Source: Arctopsyche grandis (taxonomy: Eukaryota > Arthropoda > Insecta > Trichoptera > Hydropsychidae). Taken from it: 64,000 nt of DNA. The position numbers and the translations under genes were made by a program. The DNA lies in NCBI RefSeq assembly GCF_051622035.1, contig NC_135364.1, forward strand, positions 16,305,001 through 16,369,000, given 5' to 3'. Below the pieces are notes generated by a model, which saw nothing but the letters and a program-made list of their open reading frames with translations, was not told where the DNA came from and did not search any database. This document shows, piece after piece, positions 14,501 through 23,623 of this stretch (positions are counted from its first letter, which is position 1; every line of letters starts with the position of its first letter).

Positions 14501-17500
14501 TAGTACTTCCTACCAAATAACAGGAGAGTATCCAATATATTCGGGTAAATACAGAATTATCAACGTATAAAAAGAATCTCATTCAAATAATAATTATATA
14601 TTAATTAAATAATTTAATACCTACCTGATTAATTAAAATTCCTTGAAAACCAGTCTGCATATTTTTCACATCAGAATTGATGATGGTATCCGATTGAAAC
14701 TTCTGATTTTTCACAAAAGTTTTTTCAACATTTGCATCGTTCTTCTGCGTTTCCACATTGTTCAAAGTATTTATAGGTCTAACTTCGACTCTCAAATTAA
14801 TACACGGCTCAGACCCAGGCGAGCTGTTCGTATTGTGTGCCCTGTAAAAATTCACCGTATATTTAAATTTGCGTTCACTTTTCCTCCATATGTTTCAATT
14901 TTCAGTTATGCTTCATATTGCACACTGTGTTTCATAACTACATACATGTAGTGTTGGGATTAAACGAAAGGCTGATGTATGGGCTATGGCTGTGAAAGGG
15001 TATGTTACGACCGATCGTAGGGGTGGGATGAAAAAGTGGCATAGGGCGCGAAAGGACCGCTATTTTACAGTTAGAAGAAGTTAACCTTCCACTGGGGGCG
15101 GTTGGTCGTTAAACCACCGCGTGGTGTCGTTTTAATAAACAACATGACTGAAAACGCACGTGTTTGATCTTCAATTCCACCGCCACATCCCATCGTGGTC
15201 CTGAATAGCGTCATCTATTCAGGAATTCCACCCACAATTGGAGGCTCGTCCGGGATTAGGCGGCAGTTTGAAGACCACGTGCTACAATGTATCGGAGGAG
15301 GAGGCCGACATCTGGTCGTAGGACGTCGAGAGGGGTTCGGGAGAGGGCGATAGAAGAGCCAGTCGCCAGCCGAGCCAAGCTGACTTTCCAAGACATGGAG
15401 GGCGCCGTCCCCATTTTCACCGGAAACGACGACTATCCGGTAGAAAAGTGGGTGGCGCAGATCGAAGAAGTCGCACACTCGGCAGGTTGGGGCAGCATGG
15501 AAAAGCTGCTGTTTGGGAAACGCCTGGTCAAGGGGGTGGCCGAGAGGTTCCTGCGCATACAAGATGGGGTCTATTCGTGGGAGAAACTCAAAAGCGCATT
15601 ACTGGAGGAGTTCGCTCGGATGGTGAGTGGGGCGTCAGTCCACAGGAGGCTGTCCAAGTCGCAGAAAACGTCAGAGGAATCGGTCAACGAGTACTTTTAC
15701 CGGATGCGGGAGATCGCGAGCGTGGGTTCGATTGAGGATCGTGACCTCATGGAATATGTCATCGACGGGATCCCTGGCAGGTCTTCTATGAAGGGGATGC
15801 TGTATGGTGCCCGCAATTTGAAGGAGTTCAGGGACAAGTTGAGCGCCTTCGACGGGCTGGTGGAAAAGGTAAAGGCAGAAGAAGCAACCGTAGCCACAGC
15901 CAAAGCAGTGCCCGCACCCTCAACTGGAAGCGGCTGGAGACCCAAGGCGAGGACGCCGGCACTGATCGACACAGGCAGTGAAGACAAACTCGCCGGCGAG
16001 AACTTCGTACATCGATGCGGCATCATCACTAGTGAAAGTATTCCTGTGGTAAGAGACCAATGTAACAATTCCGGTGCCATTCGTAGAAAAGCTGCGGAAG
16101 GAGTAAGGAGGGCTGATTCGGACTTGAAGGATGGAGAGCAAGAAAAAATCAAAGTGGAACGCGATAAAACGTCAAAACCACGAGTTCCGATCGAGGTTAA
16201 GTTGGAACAGAGTCTGCGGAGGGAAAAAGAAGAACGGGCTTCACAAGAGATGTCTGCTCATGCAGAACCCAGCGATTCCTGTTCAAGCGAGGCTGATGGA
16301 ACATCAAACATGTCACATGGTCAGATGGTGAGGACCCCCTTAGAGCCTCCAGCGTCGCCGTCTCGAGCTCATTTGGACTATTCTTCAGTGCGACCGAGCA
16401 CAGAAAATCGATCATCAACCACAGATTCAATTAGGATAACGAATGATGAAAGTAAGCATCGCAAACCATGTGGAATAGATGTTTCCAATAATGAAGAGGA
16501 CGGTGTAGACATGGATGATCGCGGTTTGGACACGGGTGATCGAAGTGAGGACACGGGTAATGGAGGTGTAGACATGAGTGATCGAAGTGAGGACATGGGT
16601 AATGGAGGCGTGGACATGGGTGATGGAAGTATGGACGGTGATGGTTTGCATATTGGAAGGCTTTGGGACAACGGAGACATACCGTTTTCAAATAAAGATG
16701 AACCGCCCGATGGTCAATTCAGTAAAGGATCTCATGGTCATTCGAAGAATCCTAAAGATGAAGATGAAGAAAATGGGAAACATGAAGAAAAAGATATGGA
16801 TAAATCACCAGAAGGAATAAGAGACCCAGTCAAAATTTCAACACCAAAGGACAATGTATTCACTTTCAAGCTTGGTCGTAGTCAGATTGATGTTACTTTA
16901 ATGGAAAATAAAATAAGACCATGGATTAAGAAAGGAGTTTTTGGATATATCGGTGAACCAGGAACGATATTGGTCAATTTCATCTGTGGCAAGATACTAC
17001 ATGGAAAGCTGTGGGGCGACGGGAGGTCCATCGCGGACAACATCATCGGACAGCCGCGTGGAATCGCGACTGGCATCGGATAGTGTTTAGGTTGTGCCGA
17101 TTGAAGTGAAGTGTGTGTCAGTGAATTAGAGAATAAGTGGAGTACCCGGAGGGGTTTTAGTTAAGCCTTACATGATATTTGATTATTGTTTTATTTTGTT
17201 AGTAGTTAAGATTTGAAATATTGTTAATGTTTTATTGATTATTCTAGTGTTTTCATGTTTTGGCGAGTGTTTGGTATGTTGAATAATGTTTTAATTTGGT
17301 CACATGCCTAGAAGAATATGAGATAATTGTATTGAAATGTAATTCTTGTAATGATTTTAAAATGTGATTTGTTTCCGATGTGAAGGTGTTGATTTTAATG
17401 CTATGTATTTCTTGTAATGATTTTAAATTGCAATTGTGATGATTTATGTGTGACTTTAATTGTGATGATCTGTGTGTAACTTTTTTTTGAAGATTGAATT

Positions 17501-19057
17501 GTATTGAAACGTGAAAAATTGATACGATACTGAAATAAGTTTGAGATTATTGTGGAGTATGTTGAAGACTACTGTGAAGTATGTCTGGGATTATTGAGAA
17601 GTATGTCTGAAAATTATGTGTAATATGATTGAGGAATGGCCCGGCAGGTGAGAGAAACCTGAGGGCAGGTTTGTGGTCAGGAAAGGCCGAGTTGTAGTGT
17701 TGGGATTAAACGAAAGGCTGATGTATGGGCTATGGCTGTGAAAGGGTATGTTACGACCGATCGTAGGGGTGGGATGAAAAAGTGGCATAGGGCGCGAAAG
17801 GACCGCTATTTTACAGTTAGTAGAAGTTAACCTTCCACTGGGGGCGGTTGGTCGTTAAACCACCGCGTGGTGTCGTTTTAATAAACAACATGACTGAAAA
17901 CGCACGTGTTTGATCTTCAATTCCACCGCCACATCCCATCGTGGTCCTGAATAGCGTCATCTATTCAGGAATTCCACCCACATACATATTGTTGGTAATA
18001 CTCAAATGCCTTTCACTTCAGATGTGTAGAATATTTAAGCAATTGTATGCTTAAATATTCTACATATATATGTGTAACTGGCTAGATCTAGTCAAAAATT
18101 TTCATTTTAACTAAGATTGAGGCTTAACCGTTTGCCCGCGGCCGTCTTCTATGGAAGCTTTGGGCGACAAGTCTGCAGCGCGGCTGTCTTCCATAGAATT
18201 TCTGAACTTTGCACGGGATTTTGAGGCTTATATGCGCCTATTTCAACTGTTTTGAGGTTCAAAATTGGTTGAATATATTACTGAGAGTTGAATGCCATCT
18301 AATCAATTTGCTTAAAATTAATATATACCAGTCAAAAATTAGTTTTTTGTGGAACCATACTGAAACCTCGTTTATGTGACGTCACGTCTTCATACAATTA
18401 TGAAGAATGATTATTTGACAATTAATCCAAAACTATGAGATATATTATGTATTTTATTGTTTAAAATAATACTTTGTGTTAATTAACATATCTGGTTACT
18501 TGAGTAAATATTAAAATCTATATATTGAAGGTCAAAAAGTCGATTGCCAAATTCGCGAAAAAGGTGCCGCGGGCAAAGGGTTAAAGTATATGTATGTACA
18601 TATATTTTTAAGTAAAATAATAAGAATAATTGCGGAATTTAAATATTTTCAAGTAAATATATCTCAACAGTAACAAGACATTGGACTTGATATATTCACC
18701 ATTATGTACGATTTTAATAATATGGAAATTTGGCGCGATATATTATCAAAATTGGACGTACCTTAGAAAAGCAGCATCCAAATCCCAATCGGAGAGCAAA
18801 TTTAAGAACTCTTCTTTTCCTATATCCTCTGCAGAGTTATAAGATAAAGAAAAGTCTTCTTTCAAATCAAAAGCCGTGACCAGAATGCTGCGCAACTCAT
18901 CGAGGGATGTGATCTGGGGGTCGACGGAGAATCTTCTCACCTCGCAAGGATGGTTGACTTCATATTTCTGTAGGTCGCCAATTGCACAAATTATACGAGA
19001 GACTTGTTTGGTATGGTATTGTCTCAAGAGTGACAGATGGTTTATGACAGATGACAA
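11592..19057 (-). CDS. TBC1D25-type (OATL1) Rab GTPase-activating protein
   Basis: Minus-strand exons 19057-18762, 14841-14625, 14473-14292, 14214-14076, 13994-13864, 13750-13513 and 13349-11592 join in frame to about 985 residues. The family activates GTP hydrolysis by Rab GTPases; human TBC1D25 acts on Rab33B in autophagosome maturation. The first exon has the conserved RRFSVDPQITSLDELRSILV segment and SDWDLDAAF. The TBC domain shows RKVVWKHILNVYPDGMSGKE, the arginine-finger region KDVLRTDRHHKFYAG, the glutamine-finger motif YCQGMSDIASPLL, and FCYRWLLLEMKREFAFEDAL. After a long acidic Ser/Asn-rich insert, the C terminus regains family sequence: GGGNPFLIFLCLTVLMQHRD and DYNELAMYFDKMVRKHNVHR. 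No in-frame ATG exists between 19057 and the upstream stop near 19250, so the true start lies in an unseen 5' exon or at a non-AUG codon. The first intron (3.9 kb) contains an LTR element. Confidence 0.9.
14947..17980 (+). mobile_element. Non-autonomous LTR retrotransposon (Ty3/gypsy-like gag), young
   Basis: Two 288 bp LTRs, 14947-15234 and 17693-17980, begin TGTAGTGTTGGG and end GAATTCCACCCA; by eye they differ at about one site, so insertion is recent. CATACA flanks both sides (14941-14946 and 17981-17986). Just after the 5' LTR is TGGAGGCTCGTCCGGGAT, which resembles a tRNA-Pro primer-binding site. The interior is only about 2.46 kb and has one long open frame (15287-17083), gag-like; reverse transcriptase, RNase H and integrase are not seen. 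It is inserted antisense in the first visible intron of the Rab GAP gene. As a non-autonomous element it looks whole. Confidence 0.9.
15287..17083 (+). CDS. Gag-like frame of the LTR element
   Basis: A 598-residue frame inside the LTR element. An N-terminal basic leader is followed by a retrotransposon gag-like helical region (FTGNDDYPVEKWVAQIEEVA; ESVNEYFYRMREIASV). A short ALIDTGSE segment recalls the active site of a retroviral-type aspartic protease, but no full protease fold is evident. A long acidic region with short tandem Asp/Gly-rich repeats fills the C-terminal half. It belongs to the element, not to the host. Confidence 0.75.
   Translation: MYRRRRPTSGRRTSRGVRERAIEEPVASRAKLTFQDMEGAVPIFTGNDDYPVEKWVAQIEEVAHSAGWGSMEKLLFGKRLVKGVAERFLRIQDGVYSWEKLKSALLEEFARMVSGASVHRRLSKSQKTSEESVNEYFYRMREIASVGSIEDRDLMEYVIDGIPGRSSMKGMLYGARNLKEFRDKLSAFDGLVEKVKAEEATVATAKAVPAPSTGSGWRPKARTPALIDTGSEDKLAGENFVHRCGIITSESIPVVRDQCNNSGAIRRKAAEGVRRADSDLKDGEQEKIKVERDKTSKPRVPIEVKLEQSLRREKEERASQEMSAHAEPSDSCSSEADGTSNMSHGQMVRTPLEPPASPSRAHLDYSSVRPSTENRSSTTDSIRITNDESKHRKPCGIDVSNNEEDGVDMDDRGLDTGDRSEDTGNGGVDMSDRSEDMGNGGVDMGDGSMDGDGLHIGRLWDNGDIPFSNKDEPPDGQFSKGSHGHSKNPKDEDEENGKHEEKDMDKSPEGIRDPVKISTPKDNVFTFKLGRSQIDVTLMENKIRPWIKKGVFGYIGEPGTILVNFICGKILHGKLWGDGRSIADNIIGQPRGIATGIG
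18128..18580. mobile_element. piggyBac-type MITE
   Basis: Flanked by TTAA on both sides (18124-18127 and 18581-18584). Inverted ends are CCGTTTGCCCGCGGC on the left and, read backwards on the right, CCCTTTGCCCGCGGCACC. TTAA target and CCYTTTGCC-like termini are typical of piggyBac relatives. The interior of 453 bp has no transposase. It lies in the same Rab GAP intron as the LTR element. Confidence 0.75.
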
Positions 19058-19300
19058 ATGAATGAAAGATAAGAGCGAAGAGAGGTGACCTGCACTCGCA
19101 CCCTGACGGCTTCTCTGTTTCGGCCGATCATGGCGAGCGGAGGCCTATGGAGGCCTACGCTCGCCCTCGCTCGCCCTCACTCGCCCGCTCGACTCTCCTA
19201 CACCCTGAACAGCGAACTGCCACTGGTCCACTACCGATGCATATACCAACTACTATTTCCAATCGAAAATATAGCCTTAGCACTACTTTTCCCAGCCTTT
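19058..19300. promoter_or_regulatory. GC-rich 5' region of the Rab GAP gene
   Basis: A short GC-rich island (about 19085-19215) with repeated CTCGCCCTCGCTCGCC motifs lies directly upstream of the first visible exon of the minus-strand gene. It is probably promoter or 5' UTR. No ATG in frame with the exon was found here. Confidence 0.4.
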
Positions 19301-19672
19301 TTTTTTAAATAATACTTATAAAAAACCGGTTTCATAAGAGCACAAGTTCAACGTTTAAAGTTAATTAATTTCAATTTGAAAAATTATTATAATTTTTGCA
19401 ACGTTTTTTGTTGCAAAACTGTTCAGAATTTGTATAAATGCTTAGATAGTATAAATATAGATAAGAAAATAAATGGGTCATACTCAGGGCCGAGCCTACC
19501 ATATGTACAACGCACATTAATTTATTAATTAAATCTGTGCAACGCACACAGGCGGGCAAAATAAGGCGGCTGAAAGAAATGAGATTCGAAAAAAGTATCC
19601 ATATTCCTTAAAAAATACGAAACAAGACATCGTAATTTTTCAAATACATTTAGGTTGTCTTGTTGCATACAT

Positions 19673-20679
19673 GTCTGTTCATACCTAGTCGGCACGAACC
19701 GACTTCAGCAGGTATCCGGCCGTACGAAAAGTATTCTTTTGGTACATTTTGTATCGGTATGTTAATTTTAACCGTCACGTTTACGCCACGCCAGGCTTAC
19801 ATCAGTACCCGACATTTCCTGCTCATATCTTACAGCAACATCCGTCAACGTATCGTATCCGTCTTTTTGGCCATCGTGGAGATATACACGCGAATTACGT
19901 ACCATGAGTCTGCCGCTTTGCTGTTTTGGACCAATTATCGATAGTGACAGCTGTTCAATCTTTCGACATGGTTTTGGCGCTAGAGGAAGGGTTCGGTGAT
20001 TACTGGTCACAAAGGACTCTAAAATCACCAAGTCACCAAGTCACTAAAATCTCTATAACGGAACATCTAGCAGCCGAAAAGTCCATCATACTAACGATAA
20101 CTATCATACTAACGAGAACTTGAATGCCAAATATTGTGTATTCGCGATTTTCATGGCAAAAATTGTCTTTGTGATCACCGCAATGTGACGAATAATCCAA
20201 TTACCAGAGGAAGTTCAACGGTTGGGTGACTTTGTAAGTTTGTATGTAAGTATTTTTGGTTGGGAATAATTCAATTGGTTGAATATTATATTTTTTTCGA
20301 TTCAAATAAATTTAATAAAATGCACATCAAAACGCCTCCGTGCTTTTTTATTATTGCCTTCTTGAGCTTCTTCTTTCAACAATAACGCGACTATACATAA
20401 TTTTTCGTTCGATAAACGCCGAAACATTTTTGCTGACTTGTATTCTGACGCGTAGCTACGAATGCACGTGTATGCATTCATATTGTAAGTACTCGTCAAT
20501 ACGACGATAGCAATATTGCGCCGTATCGTCATGGCCTGTAATGTATAAGTGAGCCAATTTTGCCTTGCACTCGGCCAAATGAATACAGGATGTATGAATA
20601 GAAATGAAATAAAATGACATATTTGAAACGGAGTCATGCAGTGCTGAAAACGTGTAGTGCTGTTATGTGTGAACAGACC
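19673..20679 (-). mobile_element. Harbinger/PIF-like element, degenerate
   Basis: The minus-strand frame 20637-20302 ends with RRLSNEKLCIVALLLKEEAQ and RRRFDVHFI, which resembles the N-terminal basic region of ALP1/Harbinger nucleases (LLLEEE...RRRWWVHP). The ends have a short inverted match: GTCTGTTCATAC on the left and GGTCTGTTCACAC read backwards on the right. The catalytic DDE domain is not readable, and a separate MITE (19990-20205) has inserted. No matching 3-bp duplication is seen at the outer ends, so limits are approximate. Confidence 0.45.
19990..20205 (+). mobile_element. GGTTCGGTGATTA family MITE copy 2
   Basis: Starts GGTTCGGTGATTACTGGTCA and ends AATAATCCAATTACC. AGAGGAAG is repeated exactly on both sides (19982-19989 and 20206-20213), an 8 bp target-site duplication. 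It aligns end to end with the copy at 44047-44226 (opposite orientation), sharing CACTAAAAT, GGAACAYCT, CGAGAACT and TTCGCGATTTTC blocks. Non-coding, nested in a Harbinger-like relic. Confidence 0.8.
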
Positions 20680-21010
20680 TTAATGTGGCCAAAATGATGA
20701 TGACTTACATATATGTAGGTATACAGGAGTTGAATTTTTATATTTTAAATATTATTCATGTGTAAATATAATATTCAAATAAAATAATTCCATAACAAAA
20801 CTTTATTCAACTGTTTTATATTATAACGATGGAACAAATTACAGAAGTGTATTAAATCAATAATGAGTTAGTTTTGGCCGAAATTTGCGGTGTTCGGGCG
20901 TTTGTCATTGGGGTGACAGTCGCGCAGCAGAACGTTCTAGCTGGTGGCCTGACGCAACCGCTTGAAATTGATCCTTAAAACTTAAACGACGTCTACGGAC
21001 GAACGACGCC
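20680..21010. other. Upstream region of GHITM
   Basis: AT-rich to 20880, then more GC-balanced with GGTGACAGTCGCGCAGCAG up to the GHITM start. Probably promoter and 5' UTR; no TATA box I would defend. Confidence 0.35.
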
Positions 21011-23250
21011 ATGTTATCGAGATTGTGCGTGAAGCAGGGCTATGCCGCCCTGGGGCGAGGGCTGCTTCTGCCAGCTTCTCCCGGGCCCGCATTTTCACAA
21101 GTGCAGGTCCAGGCTGTGCGCGGCGCTGGACGCACCGCTAGAAATACGCGCCCCTTCAACTCCACTCGCACGGGACCCACCCTATGGGAGCGGGCCATGG
21201 CTCCAGCCGGACCGAACGGTAGACGCTCGCTCTATATGTACATTTAAAAGTGAATGCCTTGTTTATTTGGTTCATTTTTACTATTGTTCATAGCGTTTGG
21301 AATTGGAAGAGGCGCTCTTGCAGGAGCCTCTGCTATAGGAATGGGCACCTTATGCTATTATGGTCTAGGACTTTCGTCGAAACCTGGCGCCTTGGAAAAC
21401 TCCCAGTGAGTAAATTTCAATTGATAGGATTACTCTATGCAAAGAATTTGACTAGTTAATTCAAGTATTCCTACACTGTTCCTAAAATCTCTGGTAATTA
21501 TTTGTAGAAATGATTCTATATAAGAATCAGCACCACCCAATTAATATTCCTTCCCCAAAAATCGATCCTTTTATTCCTATCCCCTATTCTACTAACTCAT
21601 AAAAAATCACTGTAAAATCACATTTTCTGGGACACTACATACATACTTTCATGACAAAATAATGCTGATTAAAAAAAATGAATACTCACTATTAAGTAAA
21701 ATTAAAATTTTTTGAAATATAATCTTAAAATTTGAATGGAAATATTAATATTGAAACATATTTAAAAGTTACATAATATTTCCTTTCAATACCTTATCTG
21801 TTTTTTTTTTTTTATATTACAGCTTATGGCCGCAATACGTCAAAGATCGTATCAAGGACACTTACATGTATTTTGGAAGCTCAATTGTATTAACTGCTGG
21901 ATCCGCCATGGCTATATTCCGTACACCCGTATTGATGAATCTTGTCTCTAAGACTGGTTGGATGGTAAAGTCTTCATGTGAATCTCAATACAAATATGTT
22001 ATTTTCAATCGTAATATAATTACTAATCGTTAATTACATTTTATAGGCTCTTGTAGGTTCAATAGCGCTTTTAATTGGAACGGGTACCGTGATGAGAAGC
22101 ATCGATTATGAACCAGGCTTTGGCAAAAAACAATTAGCTTGGATTGTGCATTCGGGTGTTCTCGGCGGTCTGTTGGCGCCGATATGTTTCCTCGGTGGAC
22201 CCATCCTCGTCAGGGCTGCATGGTATTTATTCTTGTATATGCATATTAGACTGTTACATCATGCAGTTGAGACTATATCTTAAGACTCGCATACATATAC
22301 ATGTCCATCCGAATGTTAGACATGCTTGCAGTTGCTTGAAGTTCAATTTTTAGATCCAAAAATTGAACTTCTGTTTGACTCACATAATTCACAAATTGTT
22401 ATCACTTCTTTTAATTCGGTATGTCCAGAATCTCGAAAAAGCAGAATAAACTTATTGCAGTATTTTTTTAAGTATTGTTAAACGCAAAACCTTATATTTA
22501 ATGTTTTGCGGAGTATTTTCAAAATTAAGATAAGTGAACTTATGCCACTTTCAAATATAACGGCTCATAAATATTCTTGTTAGACTTTCTAAGGCCTATA
22601 AAACGACATTAACGACGCTTTGTAATTGGTCCCTGGGACACTTCCCCAGATCCTCAAGTTCTAGCATCTGATTTTCACGTCAAAAAAGACCTGCCATCTA
22701 AATTTTTAATAAAATTCCAGGTATACAGCTGGAATCGTTGGCGGTTTGAGTACGATCGCCATTTGTGCACCATCCGGTGAATTCCTCAGCATGGGCGCTC
22801 CGTTGGGTATGGGTTTGGGTGTGGTGTTTGCATCGTCAGTCGCTGGAATGTTCCTGCCACCTACAACTGCCCTCGGAGCAGGTTCTGATTATATTAAATT
22901 TATAAATTTAATTACACATATGTATGTTTTATTATTTTAAATTGTCATACACAGGTTTATATTCCATCGCTCTCTATGGTGGATTGATTATTTTTGGAGG
23001 TTTCTTGGTTTATGACACTCAACGCATTATCACTAAGGCTGAACAGCACCCAACATATGGATACAGACCTTTCGATCCAATCAATGCGTAATTATATATG
23101 ATTTTTTAAGCGTTCAATATCAATCAAAATGATTTTCATATTAAATAATATGGTATTAATTGTTGCAGAGCAATGTCGATTTATATGGATACGGTAAATA
23201 TATTTATACGCATGGCAACAATATTAGCTGGAGGTAACAGAAAAAAATAA
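21011..23250 (+). CDS. GHITM: Growth hormone-inducible transmembrane protein (TMBIM5/MICS1)
   Basis: Seven exons join in frame: 21011-21218, 21294-21405, 21823-21964, 22047-22222, 22721-22881, 22955-23087 and 23169-23250 (TAA), giving 337 residues, near the usual length. It is the BAX-inhibitor-1 family member of the mitochondrial inner membrane, linked to cristae shape and cation transport. The first about 70 residues are Arg/Ser-rich and poor in acids, like a mitochondrial presequence (MLSRLCVKQG, GRTARNTRPFNS). Multiple membrane segments follow: GALAGASAIGMGTLCYYGLG, SSIVLTAGSAMAIF, ALVGSIALLIGTGTV, VHSGVLGGLLAPICFLGG, AGIVGGLSTIAICAPSGEFL and GLYSIALYGGLIIFGGFLVY. The end carries DTQRIITKAEQHPTYGYRPF, then the conserved DPINAAMSIYMDTVNIFIRM stretch. 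The first exon is GC-rich. Confidence 0.95.
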
Positions 23251-23623
23251 AAGAAAATATTGTAGTTTGTTATATATTACATATAAATAAATTATAGTAG
23301 GTATATGTATATTATAAAATATGTGTTTTAAATACAATACATACTAAAAGAAATTTAACGATTTCATTTTATTCCTACTTCATGCATAAGATAAAATAAG
23401 AATATAAAATCGAAAGGTAACCATTTATATACACCAACAAATTTATATAATACAAAAACAAAATTTGATATTTTATAAGTACTCGGTTGTAATCAAAAAT
23501 TGCTATTTTATATTAAAAATATTTTTATATTAGATAAAGCTATGTTCCCAAATATGACATACAATACTTAACAATAACGAATACTTTCTCGTGAAATTAA
23601 AAATAACATGCTTTCTTTTAACA
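23251..23623. other. Convergent intergenic gap, GHITM and tweek tails
   Basis: About 370 bp of AT-rich DNA separates the stop codons of two tail-to-tail genes. AATAAA on the plus strand near 23285 suits GHITM polyadenylation. Nothing else seen. Confidence 0.5.

Noticed and set aside
16131-16820. Overlapping frames in and opposite the LTR element
   Set aside because: They are shadows of the gag-like frame and its short tandem repeats.
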